Shown here piece by piece: positions 10,536 to 20,426 of a DNA stretch of 64,000 nucleotides. This stretch comes from Fragilariopsis cylindrus CCMP1102 (lineage: Eukaryota; Bacillariophyta; Bacillariophyceae; Bacillariales; Bacillariaceae): contig FMBT01000212.1 of assembly GCA_900095095.1 (NCBI GenBank), positions 1-64,000 of the forward strand, in the 5' to 3' direction. The notes beneath the pieces are model-generated. The model made no database searches. It was given only the letters and a program-made list of their open reading frames with translations, and was not told where the DNA came from. A program made the position numbers and the translations under genes. Position 1 is the first letter of the stretch, and each line of letters begins with the position of its first letter.

Positions 10536-11396
10536 ATGTCAGTCAATAGAAGGAAAATACAGCAACTTCAAAGTATTGTGCTCGATACGTGCACAACGTG
10601 TGCTATCGGAACATTGTTCTACTACAAACCTGAATTTTTCAATCCATGGGATCTTAGTCTTAATCAATGGATGTTGGGTGGATTAGCGATACGAGGTGCC
10701 ATTAACTTTTATGATCATTTGGTGGTCTTTGCGGTGGATTCGATCTTCAGTCAGAATTTTTTACCAACACGAACCACCGGAAAGGCGGTACGGTATGTGG
10801 ATCTCGATATACAATCGATCATATTCCTATCTATTAATGCAGTACATGAATGGATCTTCGTACAAAGATTATGTCATTATATATGGTTTTCTCCGGATGT
10901 GTCATTGGAAATTGATGACATTGGTGTATCAAATACGATCGGTGCTCTTGTGGTTATGTTTGTTGTGTTAGATTTATGTTACGCACCATGTCATCATCTA
11001 CTACACATGCCGGCTATCTATCCACTAATACACAAACATCATCATCGACAACATTTCCCAACAAGAGGATATTTAGATGCGGGCAATGAACATCCAATTG
11101 AGCATATAATTGGTGTCCTTTGTACGTGGGCATCAGTGTTATCAGCTGTACATATAGTAGATGCTCATGCAGTGGTCATATTCTTATTTTTCAATATCCA
11201 TGCCGCGCTTGCCATGTTAAATCATTCACCGTATGATGTGGAATTTTTAGGGTACTCTGTTGCGAATCATGAAATGCATCATCGAAAATTTACTATCAAT
11301 TATTCACAATATTGTATGTGGTACGATCACATAATGAGAACATATGCTCGATATGAAGGACCTACTGCAGTACGAATAGACAAATCTAAGTTTTAA
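10536..11396 (+). CDS. Fatty acid hydroxylase / sterol desaturase superfamily membrane enzyme
   Basis: The first ATG is at 10536 and gives 286 residues, intronless. The di-iron histidine boxes of the superfamily are present in order: HHLLH at residues 153-157, HKHHH at 166-170, and HEMHH at 245-249. Hydrophobic segments lie between and before them, so the enzyme should sit in the ER membrane with the boxes facing the cytosol. Superfamily members include C-4 and C-5 sterol oxidases, fatty-acid 2-hydroxylases, carotenoid hydroxylases and alkylglycerol monooxygenase. The sequence does not decide the substrate. Confidence 0.82.
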   Translation: MSVNRRKIQQLQSIVLDTCTTCAIGTLFYYKPEFFNPWDLSLNQWMLGGLAIRGAINFYDHLVVFAVDSIFSQNFLPTRTTGKAVRYVDLDIQSIIFLSINAVHEWIFVQRLCHYIWFSPDVSLEIDDIGVSNTIGALVVMFVVLDLCYAPCHHLLHMPAIYPLIHKHHHRQHFPTRGYLDAGNEHPIEHIIGVLCTWASVLSAVHIVDAHAVVIFLFFNIHAALAMLNHSPYDVEFLGYSVANHEMHHRKFTINYSQYCMWYDHIMRTYARYEGPTAVRIDKSKF

Positions 11397-11836
11397 ATTT
11401 CCTTTCGAAAAATAAAATTGACAGCTTTTGATTTTTTTGCAGTCAAATATAATAGCTATCAACAGTAAATTAAGTTTTTCAACAATTTCACATGAGCAGA
11501 TACCGGTAGACACGATCACTATGAAGGTTAGAGGCTCTTCTGTTCCTACTAGTACCCAATTAAATATCAGCATGTTCCAACTTGTCTAAAAATACACAAA
11601 ATCTACAACAGAAAAACTGTCCAGGGCCAGCCTGATAGCCTTCACAAAGATAAATGACGCGCGCATTATGTCGTGTCGGCGAGCGAAAATATTTAATTTT
11701 GAACGAATATCATTTTTAGATTTCTTCTCTTAATTCTTAAATTTTTTCATTTGCCTTCTCATTGCACTTTCATGCAATTGTTGATCGTGTATAGCAGACA
11801 AGGCCTAACAAACAGCAAGAAGGAAGAAGGAGATAA
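11397..11836. other. Intergenic gap
   Basis: There are 440 AT-rich bases between two plus-strand genes. No convincing gene; the minus-strand reading 11304-11573 overlaps a real gene end and looks random. Confidence 0.5.
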
Positions 11837-12547
11837 ATGTCGGATTTAGCACCTTTCGTGGCGACGATATTGCGTGATCAAGTCGTTAGTGACTTACAGG
11901 AAGAAAATCGAATATTGAAAGAACGTTTACGTGCTGCACAAAAAGTACAAATTGTTTCTGGTACCGGTCGTGATGAGGTAATGGCACACAACAACAACAA
12001 CAGCAACGATGATGACGACGATGAAGATAAGGATGAAATCATTCGTTTCGCGGAGGGTCAGTTAGAAAATGGAAACTTCCAGAACAGTGGTCGTTTGTTC
12101 GAGATACCATTAAACGTCCAGCATCAACCATGCCCGATAGAAAAGTTAAAGAATGTTAGGATCTGTTTGGGAGGTTTCCACAATGGATACATTAACAGAG
12201 GCTTTGGAGCTTTTTTTGGTGACTACGAAGATGGTACAGATACTTCGATAATCATTCATAGTTTCGGTGGTCAAGGCGAGAGACGTATGTGGGTGTCATT
12301 TACTGTGAACAACTGGCCCAGGGAAAGATATTTGCTTCTTGTCAATGCAGAAATCGAAGCTCAACTGAACGAACTAGAACTGATGGAATTCATTATAGAA
12401 CGTTTGCCAGAATTATATCCAGATGCTACCATTACCTTCCATGACGTTTCCTTATTGAGCCACGGGAATCAAGATGCAATTCAGAATTTACCATCATCTC
12501 TTTTAGCAAGATTAACAGTTGGATTGGATGCATACAATTCAGTCTAA
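11837..12547 (+). CDS. Conserved-looking small protein of unknown function
   Basis: Intronless, 236 residues from an ATG in a purine-rich context (GAAGGAGATAAATG). The N-terminus MSDLAPFVATILRDQVVSDLQEENRILKERLR is amphipathic with a heptad pattern and probably forms a coiled coil (residues about 15-35). An Asn/Asp-rich linker (about 52-68) precedes a globular beta-rich domain with GGFHNGYINRGFGAFFGDYEDG and IIIHSFGGQGERRMWVSFTV, then helices around LNELELMEFIIERLPELYPD. I recall similar short coiled-coil-plus-domain proteins as a diatom-specific family, but no biochemical function is known to me. No signal peptide or membrane segment is visible. Confidence 0.75.
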   Translation: MSDLAPFVATILRDQVVSDLQEENRILKERLRAAQKVQIVSGTGRDEVMAHNNNNSNDDDDDEDKDEIIRFAEGQLENGNFQNSGRLFEIPLNVQHQPCPIEKLKNVRICLGGFHNGYINRGFGAFFGDYEDGTDTSIIIHSFGGQGERRMWVSFTVNNWPRERYLLLVNAEIEAQLNELELMEFIIERLPELYPDATITFHDVSLLSHGNQDAIQNLPSSLLARLTVGLDAYNSV

Positions 12548-13673
12548 TAACAGATAATTTCATGAGGTATCAACAATTCAAAAAACCTATACGAGTCGAG
12601 ACATTCTACTATGGGATTGCTTAGCACCGTTAAAATACGCAACATTGGGTGAATTTTCTGGATACACAATGAAGAAAAACAAGACTTGTGAGAATACCAA
12701 TACTTTAGAGTAGCTGCTAGTAAAGAGGCGAGATTCCCAGAAGATCCGCTAGAGCTAGAGACGTTCTGTAAGAAATCAAATACATATATAGGTGATACGA
12801 CGCTAATTAAAGCTGAAGGGATATGAATAATCTGAAAAATATTGATCTGAGATGAGATGACGCTTTTCTTCTGGTACTTATCTTGTAATCATTTCCAGCA
12901 GAAACCCATTATTCATGAATCCTATCCCTCCTGTTCTTCTTTCACAACTCGAGCTGTCGTATTCGTTCTTTATTTCCTTCTTGTCGATTTCTAGTAGACA
13001 TCTGCAGCATGATGTCCTATGCAATAATAATAATTAATAATCAACAAGCTTGTTTTTCTAAACGTTACAGGGCCAGCTTAATTTCAAGCGCGCGGCACGC
13101 AAACTTTTGATCATGATTTTAAGCATGATCGAAGCATAATCTCTTTCGCCAAATTCTTTTTTATTGTCCACACTGCCTTGAGCCTGTGTATTACTCTGCG
13201 TATTACTACAGTCAATCAAAAAGAAAAACGGATTATACACGGTGGTGGTTAGTGGGTGGTGGGAGTAAGAATCGAAATGGATACGCCAACTTTTGAACGA
13301 AGAACAGTTTCTGCGGACTGCAGAGCACACTCAACACGATGATGGTATAGTCGCTGCACATAATATACATGTAATCACTACTGATGGATGTACCAAGACC
13401 TTCTGAGGCGAGATAAAACGGATGATCCCATTTTTTCTGTTTCGAATCCGTTTCAGTTTTGTCACCTGTTTCAGATCAATTGGACCTAGCATTTTGTACA
13501 GATTTCCTTTGAAAAAAAATAGCAAACAATGTACGGGTTTTTTCGATTAGCACAGACTATCTGGTCCTTGCCCTCGGATCAGATTTGCTCATAAAACGAA
13601 AAATAAAAGTATTCGATATTGCATATATATTATAGTAAAACAAATAGCAGTAATATTCCTAAAGAAATCAACG
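12548..13673. other. Intergenic region
   Basis: There are 1,126 bases with no supported gene. Short readings on the minus strand (13058-13330, 13331-13525) have no protein-like features. No tRNA-like or repeat structure was recognised. Confidence 0.5.
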
Positions 13674-14135
13674 ATGCTTAATCTATCAAGACCAAGCCCT
13701 GCGGTGAAGAAATTGTTGCAAGCGTCAAATCATCACATCGGATACACTACAAGGAAGAACACCAAGGAGACATGGATCAACAACTCGTTCAACGACAACA
13801 TTAGAGATCCCAAGATGAAAAGACAAGAGGAGGTTGATGAGTTTGAAAGACGGTGGCAATTAATTGATGATCCTATTCCTTTTTATTTATTCGACGAAAG
13901 TAGATTGGAAAGTTCCTCTATGATTGCATTCGACGACGAGGCGAGCTTATCTAGCAGCAGCACCAGCACCAGCACCAGCACCAGCGACGCTATGAAGAAA
14001 AAGAGAAAACATAATCGATCGTGGAAGCGACGACTCGTCCTCGTCTCTTATCACTTATCCCTCCGTCGTGAATGTAAAGTAGGGGCAGCATTGAATGTTA
14101 TTGACCACGAACTATATGACATTGCTTGCTCATAA
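13674..14135 (+). CDS. Hypothetical basic/acidic small protein
   Basis: A 153-residue reading starts at an ATG at 13674. Its N-terminal half has a charged stretch (DPKMKRQEEVDEFERRWQLI) followed by DDPIPFYLFDE. The middle is a Ser/Thr tract encoded by AGC/ACC repeats (about residues 92-104), then a basic patch KKKRKHNRSWKRRL that could be a nuclear localisation signal. The end is VIDHELYDIACS. Balanced codon composition and an acidic-then-basic layout make a real gene plausible, but I recognise no family. Confidence 0.45.
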   Translation: MLNLSRPSPAVKKLLQASNHHIGYTTRKNTKETWINNSFNDNIRDPKMKRQEEVDEFERRWQLIDDPIPFYLFDESRLESSSMIAFDDEASLSSSSTSTSTSTSDAMKKKRKHNRSWKRRLVLVSYHLSLRRECKVGAALNVIDHELYDIACS

Positions 14136-15961
14136 ACCTTTCGGATGCTTTCTATACCTTTATCTTTTGATCGTCACTACGATACGCTATAAGCTTTGGG
14201 GAAATAACTATATTATGATACTTATAAATTGGACGATAGATACGACTTCCTATATATAATCGTTCTATGAGACTACCTTTAATCTATAAAATAATGTTTT
14301 AATATGTTACTGCATACTTACTTTCTACTATTTATTACATGCAAAATGATTGACTTTTGTATCATCAATCTAGCTAATAGTGATGAGGTTCAGACGTACT
14401 ACATGATATTTGTATCAATATCCCCTATTCTATCTTCTTATTAAAATGGTGCTCAACACTATCTATTCAATGTTAATATGTTGGCCTTGTTGTTCAGGTC
14501 TGAAGTGGTAGCAATATTTCCATCAGAAGATGGATATCATTTGGTACACTAATCATTGTTCCTCCTCGGCAAGTTGTCTATTGGTTTGGTAAGGAAGGAT
14601 GAACAGAATAGCAATAATAATGATAGTAATAATAATATAAAAATTGATCTTAAATACTTCTGAAAAAGCTGTGCCCATGACACCAGATCCTTCCACACGA
14701 AGTTGCAGCACTCAGTTAGGGGCACGGCTACTACCTCGTTAGAGGTTAATTTTGAAGCAGGGATAAACATCCCACTATCAATCCTTGTCTACCTGCCGGT
14801 TGCATACGTACTCCTCGTTTCTTTCCATTAGCTGCTAGAAATTGAGTTTGCTTCCTGCTGTGTGTTCAGTCTATTACTTCTGTACTGTTCCATGTTAACA
14901 GCACCATGACAGGAGTCCTGTTAAAAATACTGAAGAATTCATATCTGAACTTTGATATTTTGATAGGTACCTAAGATCTGTATGTAATGTGTAGTAACAA
15001 GACAACTCTTGGTTGAAAAAAATCTTGGTGGGATGTAAAGAAGAAAGAGATTATTACACTGTAGCTGCTCTTCTTGCTTATTATCAGTTTAATTGCTACT
15101 TTTGTGAGTCATATTATGACCAGTATTTAAAAACAGTCTCCAGTAGTGTGGTCAATGACATCTGCATGCTACTTGCTGTTAATTAATAACCTTGGGTGGC
15201 TCTTCCAATAGCCATTAACAATGATAATATCTCTATAAAATTATAAGTGTGCCAGCTTACAAAAAGTTTAGACTAGTATTTCAACACTCTACGATAGCGA
15301 TAGATATCGGCACTTTTGCCTGTATATTCATACCATAGAGCTGATGATGATGTGTGTATGTGTGTGTGTGTGTGTGTGTGTTGTGCTAACCTTCTTTTCT
15401 GTTAAAAAATGGGGGATGAAAAGCAAAACCATGTAAAGAGCCGGGAGTCAATTTGCAGTTTATTATAACATTACACAAACCATGTGGGAAGTAACTATGA
15501 TGATCCCACATGCTTGGTCAATATATTATCCAACAACTTCGAAAGAAGCTGAAGACAGACTAGACGTACAGTTACAGCATAACAGTGACAAAGCAATACT
15601 ATCAATTTAGGTCCCTTACGTACGAAGGTAGGACGTCACTTCGTGAATGAAAAAATGTTTTCTTTGTCATGGTGTGTACGAATGCGTTAAAGCCACACAT
15701 CACTACATGATGTTTTTACGTACTGTTTTATTTGTTGCGATCAAAGAAGCCATCAAATACATACACCAGTTCATTCATCACACACAATCGATTATACTGT
15801 ATCGAATATATCTACAGTATCATATACGAGACGAGAGATTGGAGATAACTGGTACATAGTAGACAAATATTGGGCTCTCTAACAACTTTTAATCCAATTT
15901 TATCGAGGAAAAACTTCCCTTGATTTTTTTTGATTTTTACGTAAAAAGAAAAGAAAAGAAT
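14136..15961. other. Long intergenic region with a TG microsatellite and motif pair
   Basis: There are 1,826 bases without a supported gene. The stretch holds a TG dinucleotide tract (15351-15381) and two TACTGTA/TACAGTA motifs (15795-15801 and 15813-15819) about 145-165 bases before the next gene's ATG. Readings at 14549-14770 and 15647-15859 look like chance. Confidence 0.5.
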
Positions 15962-18186
15962 ATGATTTTCTCTCGAATATTGAGCGTTTTTGTTTTGGTG
16001 GGTTGCCTTCCATTAGTAACCTGGACGTTTGTTGCAAAAACTTCATCATATCGTTTTCAACAGACACATTACGGACTTTCCGTCGTCGGTCCGGTCCGTC
16101 GTCATCATCAACGTGTACGGCATCTTTCGGAATTACCGGGACGTCGTTCCGTAGTCAACGTTGTATTTTCTTCCCGCAACAACAACTCGTCTCCAAGCAG
16201 CAGCAAAAGACGCAACTGAAGGATCTGAAGACGACGACGATGATGATTCGTTTGATTCCGATGGATGGGAACCAAAGGAAGAGGATCTATTGGGAGTAGA
16301 AGACGAAGATTTGGATGAACTAGATATCGACGACATCGATAGCGATGGTGGTTTAAAAGTATCCGACGAGAACGACGACGACGATGAAGATGCTATCGAA
16401 TACGCTGATAATGACGAGAACGATACCGACGAAGAAGAGGACATAGAGGATGATCTGGAAGAAAAGGAGGACGAAGATATCATAGAAGAAGAAGACGGAG
16501 CTGATGACGAAGATGAAGACGACGATGACGATGACGATGATCTTGATGTTGATGTTGAGGCAAGTATTAGAGAAATGGATGAGGAGAAACCTCCTGAGGG
16601 GTGGTCTGAGTGGTGGAAAAATTATGGATTCGATACGAGAGAGGAAATGGAAAATTCCTCTTTGTTTCCCGAGGGATGGATGGATGAAATGCTGAACTCG
16701 TACGAAGATCCTGACGATGAATTTTGGGACGATGAAGTAGCAAAAGTTCCTCTGGAAGAAAATCCTGATGATCCTCTGTACAATGAAAAAATGAAAATGG
16801 TCGAAGAATCTTCAGCTCGAAGGAAGGCAGCATCTCTAGCTAAAATTGAATCCGAAAAGGAAATCAACAAAGAATACGATTCACCATTGGAGGAAATGGA
16901 GGCGATGGACAAATTACTCGATAAAATACCAGATGACGGTGAGGAAGAATTCGCTTCTATTGATGCATCTGACTTAGATGGTATGGATATTCAAAAAGAA
17001 CTAGAAAATGCAAACGCCTTGTTCGACGAAGAACCATACCCAAAGACAAATAAAACCGATATTGTGGTACCGGTATAAATGATGAGGATATGGAAGCCAT
17101 GGACGGTGCATGGAAAGGTATCAACGAGGAACTTACAAAGGAACCATGGAACAAAGTAGCAGCAACGCAGTTTGATTTTAATTATTCGGCCTATCCGAAA
17201 CAATACATGTATGATATGTCAGAAACTGCTGCCGAAATCGGATCTGCTTCGTATGACGTCTATCCGTGGTTGAAGTATGATATGGGATTCAATGTTTCCA
17301 ATCTTATTTTGGCTGCTGTCAAACACAATCCTGACGCACCATTAATTTACAACATTGGTACCCGCAGCTTATGATCTGCGAACGTTATCAGACTGCACGA
17401 GACCGTGACTTTGACTTTAACTGGGAGGACGTGAATGCTGCTGACATGGAAGAACTAGAGCGATATTACCTTGGATTTGGTTATGAAGAGATCCCCAATA
17501 AGAATCCGTCCGAAACCGGTATGATCTCTTTCGAAGACGCCGACGAGGAAGAGATTAAGATGGCTGCCTTCGAAAAATGGATGCTTGATGTATACAACGC
17601 AGAATGGGATAGGAAGGACTTTGACGATGAAGCCATAAAAGACGAAGACAACGTCTTTTCAGACAATTTCAAGATGCCACAACATCCCGATCAACCATCG
17701 TGGGATGACGCTCAAGAAGATATCGAAGGATGGAAAGAAGAATGGGAAGGAGAAGAAGAAAACGAAGAGGCTATCGCGTATCGAGATCGTATGGGTGAAT
17801 CGGTTGACTACACAAAAAAACAAGACGATGACTTCCAGAAAAACTTCCGGGGACATTTGATAGTTGCATGTGGTCCATATGAAGCCGACTTGGATGTCGC
17901 GGAAGCTATTACCACTCGTATGGAGAAGGAATTCGGTAATAGAATCTACACAGAAACTAAAATCTACAATCATGCACTTGAGGAAGACAATGTGTTTGAA
18001 GTTTGGTTAGAGAGTTATGAAATTGATTTGCTTCATTCGAAAAGAAGAAGTTTTATGGGTGTTGAGGGATGGGATGGTCCGGCCGAAGTGGATGATTCTC
18101 AAATGGACTTTATGGTCAAAGAAATTAAAGAATTGACCTCCGATGATGCTAAAATCAGTTATCGCTGGGAAGAACTTCATGTCTAG
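15962..18186 (+). CDS. Acidic plastid-type protein of unknown function, with about three frame breaks
   Basis: The gene starts at ATG 15962 with a signal peptide (FSRILSVFVLVGCLPLVTWT) and a Ser/Arg-rich transit-like region. It then runs through a very acidic tract (about residues 80-200), Trp-rich segments such as PPEGWSEWWKNYGFDTREEM and FPEGWMDEML, and a globular end with HLIVACGPYEADLDVAEAIT and FEVWLESYEIDLLHSKRR. Three frame changes, near 16180 (CGCAACAACAAC), 17068 (GTGGTACC) and 17356 (ACCCGCAG), are each explained by one missing base. Joined, the product is about 740 residues. Targeting suggests the plastid. I do not recognise the C-terminal domain, and no catalytic motif is visible. 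Confidence 0.65.
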
Positions 18187-18522
18187 CTAAATAAAAGAAA
18201 AATATAAAAAACGGAATTAAAAAAGAACTGTTTCATTTCAACTTCCTATCTTCGTTATCTTTTTCAAGCACAGAAGATATGTGATATTTCACTAATATGC
18301 TTAATTGCACATCACAAGATGAGTATTGCACCACATCAAGAGGTCTACTCACCACTGATCTTTACACACCGCAATAAATAAAGAATAGATATCAAATAAT
18401 AGTCTACATATTCCATAATATTGATACAAATAAATTTCAAATTCTTAATACAAAGTCTAATAATAAACAATACATAATCTAATTAATAATTTAGATTCTA
18501 TCTAGTTAGCTAGGCTTTTTTT
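18187..18522. other. Convergent 3' gap
   Basis: There are 336 very AT-rich bases between two gene ends. Nothing coding seen. Confidence 0.6.
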
Positions 18523-20010
18523 TTATGAATCCAATCCCTCCTTTTTATTCATAGCTTGTCCTCGTAAGATATCCTTCAGTTTTACTATCATTTCTGTTTT
18601 TCCTATCTTGTCATCTTTGGTATCCCATTCATCTATAATCCCTTCAGCCTCTTCTATACCACTACTTTCATTAACAGTAAATATAACATTTTCTGCTAAA
18701 CATTTTTTCCTTGAAACCTTACCAACAATTTCATTTACAGGATCAAAGTAATATATAAATTCAACATCCTCTTCTTCTTCTTCCTCCTCCTCGTCGTCAT
18801 CCTCTGATGATGACGATGCTGTTGTTGCTTCGTCGTCCTCAATTTCGTGATTGTCTTCGCCTTTTGGAGGACCTGCTGATCCAGCTTCTTCCGTAATAGG
18901 AAGAGGCATACCATCCGCGTCTAGCCGTCCTCCCTCCGCATCATCAGTTCCTACTAATTGTCCGGTGGTGACCACCGGACCTATAGCCTTCTTCATGTCT
19001 GATGATGATGATGGAGATGATTCATCATCAGGTTTTTTCTTATCCTTCTTCGTTTTGCTCTTCTTTTTTATCTTTTTACCATCCTTATCGATGTTGGACT
19101 TGGAGGAAGGAATTGGTTTCACTTCTTTACCATCTAATCCACTGGACCAACCCTTATCCATAATAGCTTTAGTTCTCATCTTAGATCGTTGAAACATCCG
19201 TCCACCCTTACCGGGTGCGTTATTATCGGATCCGCTTGTATCACTTAATGCATCCCTTAGAGATGTTGTTTTACTATTAAATTTTTTCTTTTTCTTTTTT
19301 CTTGGTCGGACTTTATACATATCGATACATTTCGTCATTAATTTAAACATCCCTAAATCGGAAATGATTTGTGTAAATGAATCAAGACAACGACAATAGT
19401 ACTGGATGATTGAATGTTGATTGGGTTTAAGTACATCACTAAGTACACCCTTGACCAAACCTTGGATATAATCTCGTGTGGCTGTCATTAATCCATACAC
19501 ACGAAATCCATCTCGTACCAAAATAGCGGCCAATTCAAATTTACTATACCCGCATATCTTTTCTTCTGCTTGTGTTTTTGGACAATATATATTAATAGAT
19601 TTCTCACAAGTTGTTATATTCGTTAACATTTCATTGATACATTTCTGTCCTTTCACGGAACATTTTTCAGGTGTAATGTTTCCTTCTGTCACTAATTTCT
19701 TTACCTTGAGTGTGTGTTGTGCAAGACGCTCTAATTCGAAGTAAAGTTCTTCATCACATTCTCGTGCAGTTGCCGTCCCAACTGGGTCCAAGTATTGACG
19801 AAATGTTGCTAAAAATTCATCCTTCCAATATGTAAAATGTTCGATCGATTCAATTTCATCAGCATTTTGTACAAATTCTTTAAATCGATTATCATCTAAC
19901 GCTGCCGATGCGTGAATTTTTACTTTTCGTGATTTTGGTGGTGGTGGTGTCTTGGGCGGTGTGTCAGGGGGTGTTAATGTCGTCGTCGTTGGTGGTGGTA
20001 GATCAGCCAT
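18523..20010 (-). CDS. Two-domain charged protein, paralog A of a head-to-head pair
   Basis: The ATG at 20010 gives 495 residues; the frame is open further upstream, but that part is Asn- and Tyr-rich and lacks the paralog's features. The order is a Pro/Thr-rich N-terminus (TPPDTPPKTPPPPK), a helical domain of about 220 residues with FELAAILVRDGFRVYGLMTA, a Lys/Ser-rich middle (KKIKKKSKTKKDKKK), an acidic run, and a short conserved end domain with VEFIYYFDPVNEIVGKVSRK. The paralog at 20427-22238 has the same order: FELAAVLISDGFHGYDLMKE and CEFLIYFDPKTNSIGQINRE. No known domain is recognised. The basic tracts suggest nuclear or nucleolar location. Two TACAGTA-type motifs lie within 121 bases upstream. 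Confidence 0.8.
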   Translation of the reverse strand: MADLPPPTTTTLTPPDTPPKTPPPPKSRKVKIHASAALDDNRFKEFVQNADEIESIEHFTYWKDEFLATFRQYLDPVGTATARECDEELYFELERLAQHTLKVKKLVTEGNITPEKCSVKGQKCINEMLTNITTCEKSINIYCPKTQAEEKICGYSKFELAAILVRDGFRVYGLMTATRDYIQGLVKGVLSDVLKPNQHSIIQYYCRCLDSFTQIISDLGMFKLMTKCIDMYKVRPRKKKKKKFNSKTTSLRDALSDTSGSDNNAPGKGGRMFQRSKMRTKAIMDKGWSSGLDGKEVKPIPSSKSNIDKDGKKIKKKSKTKKDKKKPDDESSPSSSSDMKKAIGPVVTTGQLVGTDDAEGGRLDADGMPLPITEEAGSAGPPKGEDNHEIEDDEATTASSSSEDDDEEEEEEEEDVEFIYYFDPVNEIVGKVSRKKCLAENVIFTVNESSGIEEAEGIIDEWDTKDDKIGKTEMIVKLKDILRGQAMNKKEGLDS

Positions 20011-20426
20011 GCTGTTGTTGTTGTTGTTGTTCGGTACAGTATAATATAGAGTAGTACAGTAGTTGTTCGTTTTATTTCGTCGTCGCTTCAAAAATAATAT
20101 GTTCAACATTCCTAATGTTGAATGTACTGTACTTGTGGTACAGCAGTTCACATTTTCAGTATCAGCCCTTATGACTGGGCCTTATTAGCAATGACTTATG
20201 CTTCGGATATATTGGATCTGTGACCCATTTATTCAATCATCGCTCCTACCACTCCGCTCATAAAATCCCTTATTTTCTTCAATTGGAACTCAACTAATTT
20301 TCAACAAATTAAGAAGTACACAACATTAATCGTCCTTGATATCAAACTAACCAACTAGCTTACTTACAAGTCGTCATAATATCAGCGCAAGCGCATCGCA
20401 GCAACAGCCATAAGAATTCATATATC
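20011..20426. promoter_or_regulatory. Divergent promoter between the two paralogs
   Basis: There are 416 bases between paralog starts. TACAGTA at 20055-20061 and TACTGTA at 20125-20131 lie on the paralog A side. No gene is seen. Confidence 0.55.

Noticed and set aside
14549-15859. Short readings in the long gap
   Set aside because: Under 75 residues, random composition and no splice partners.
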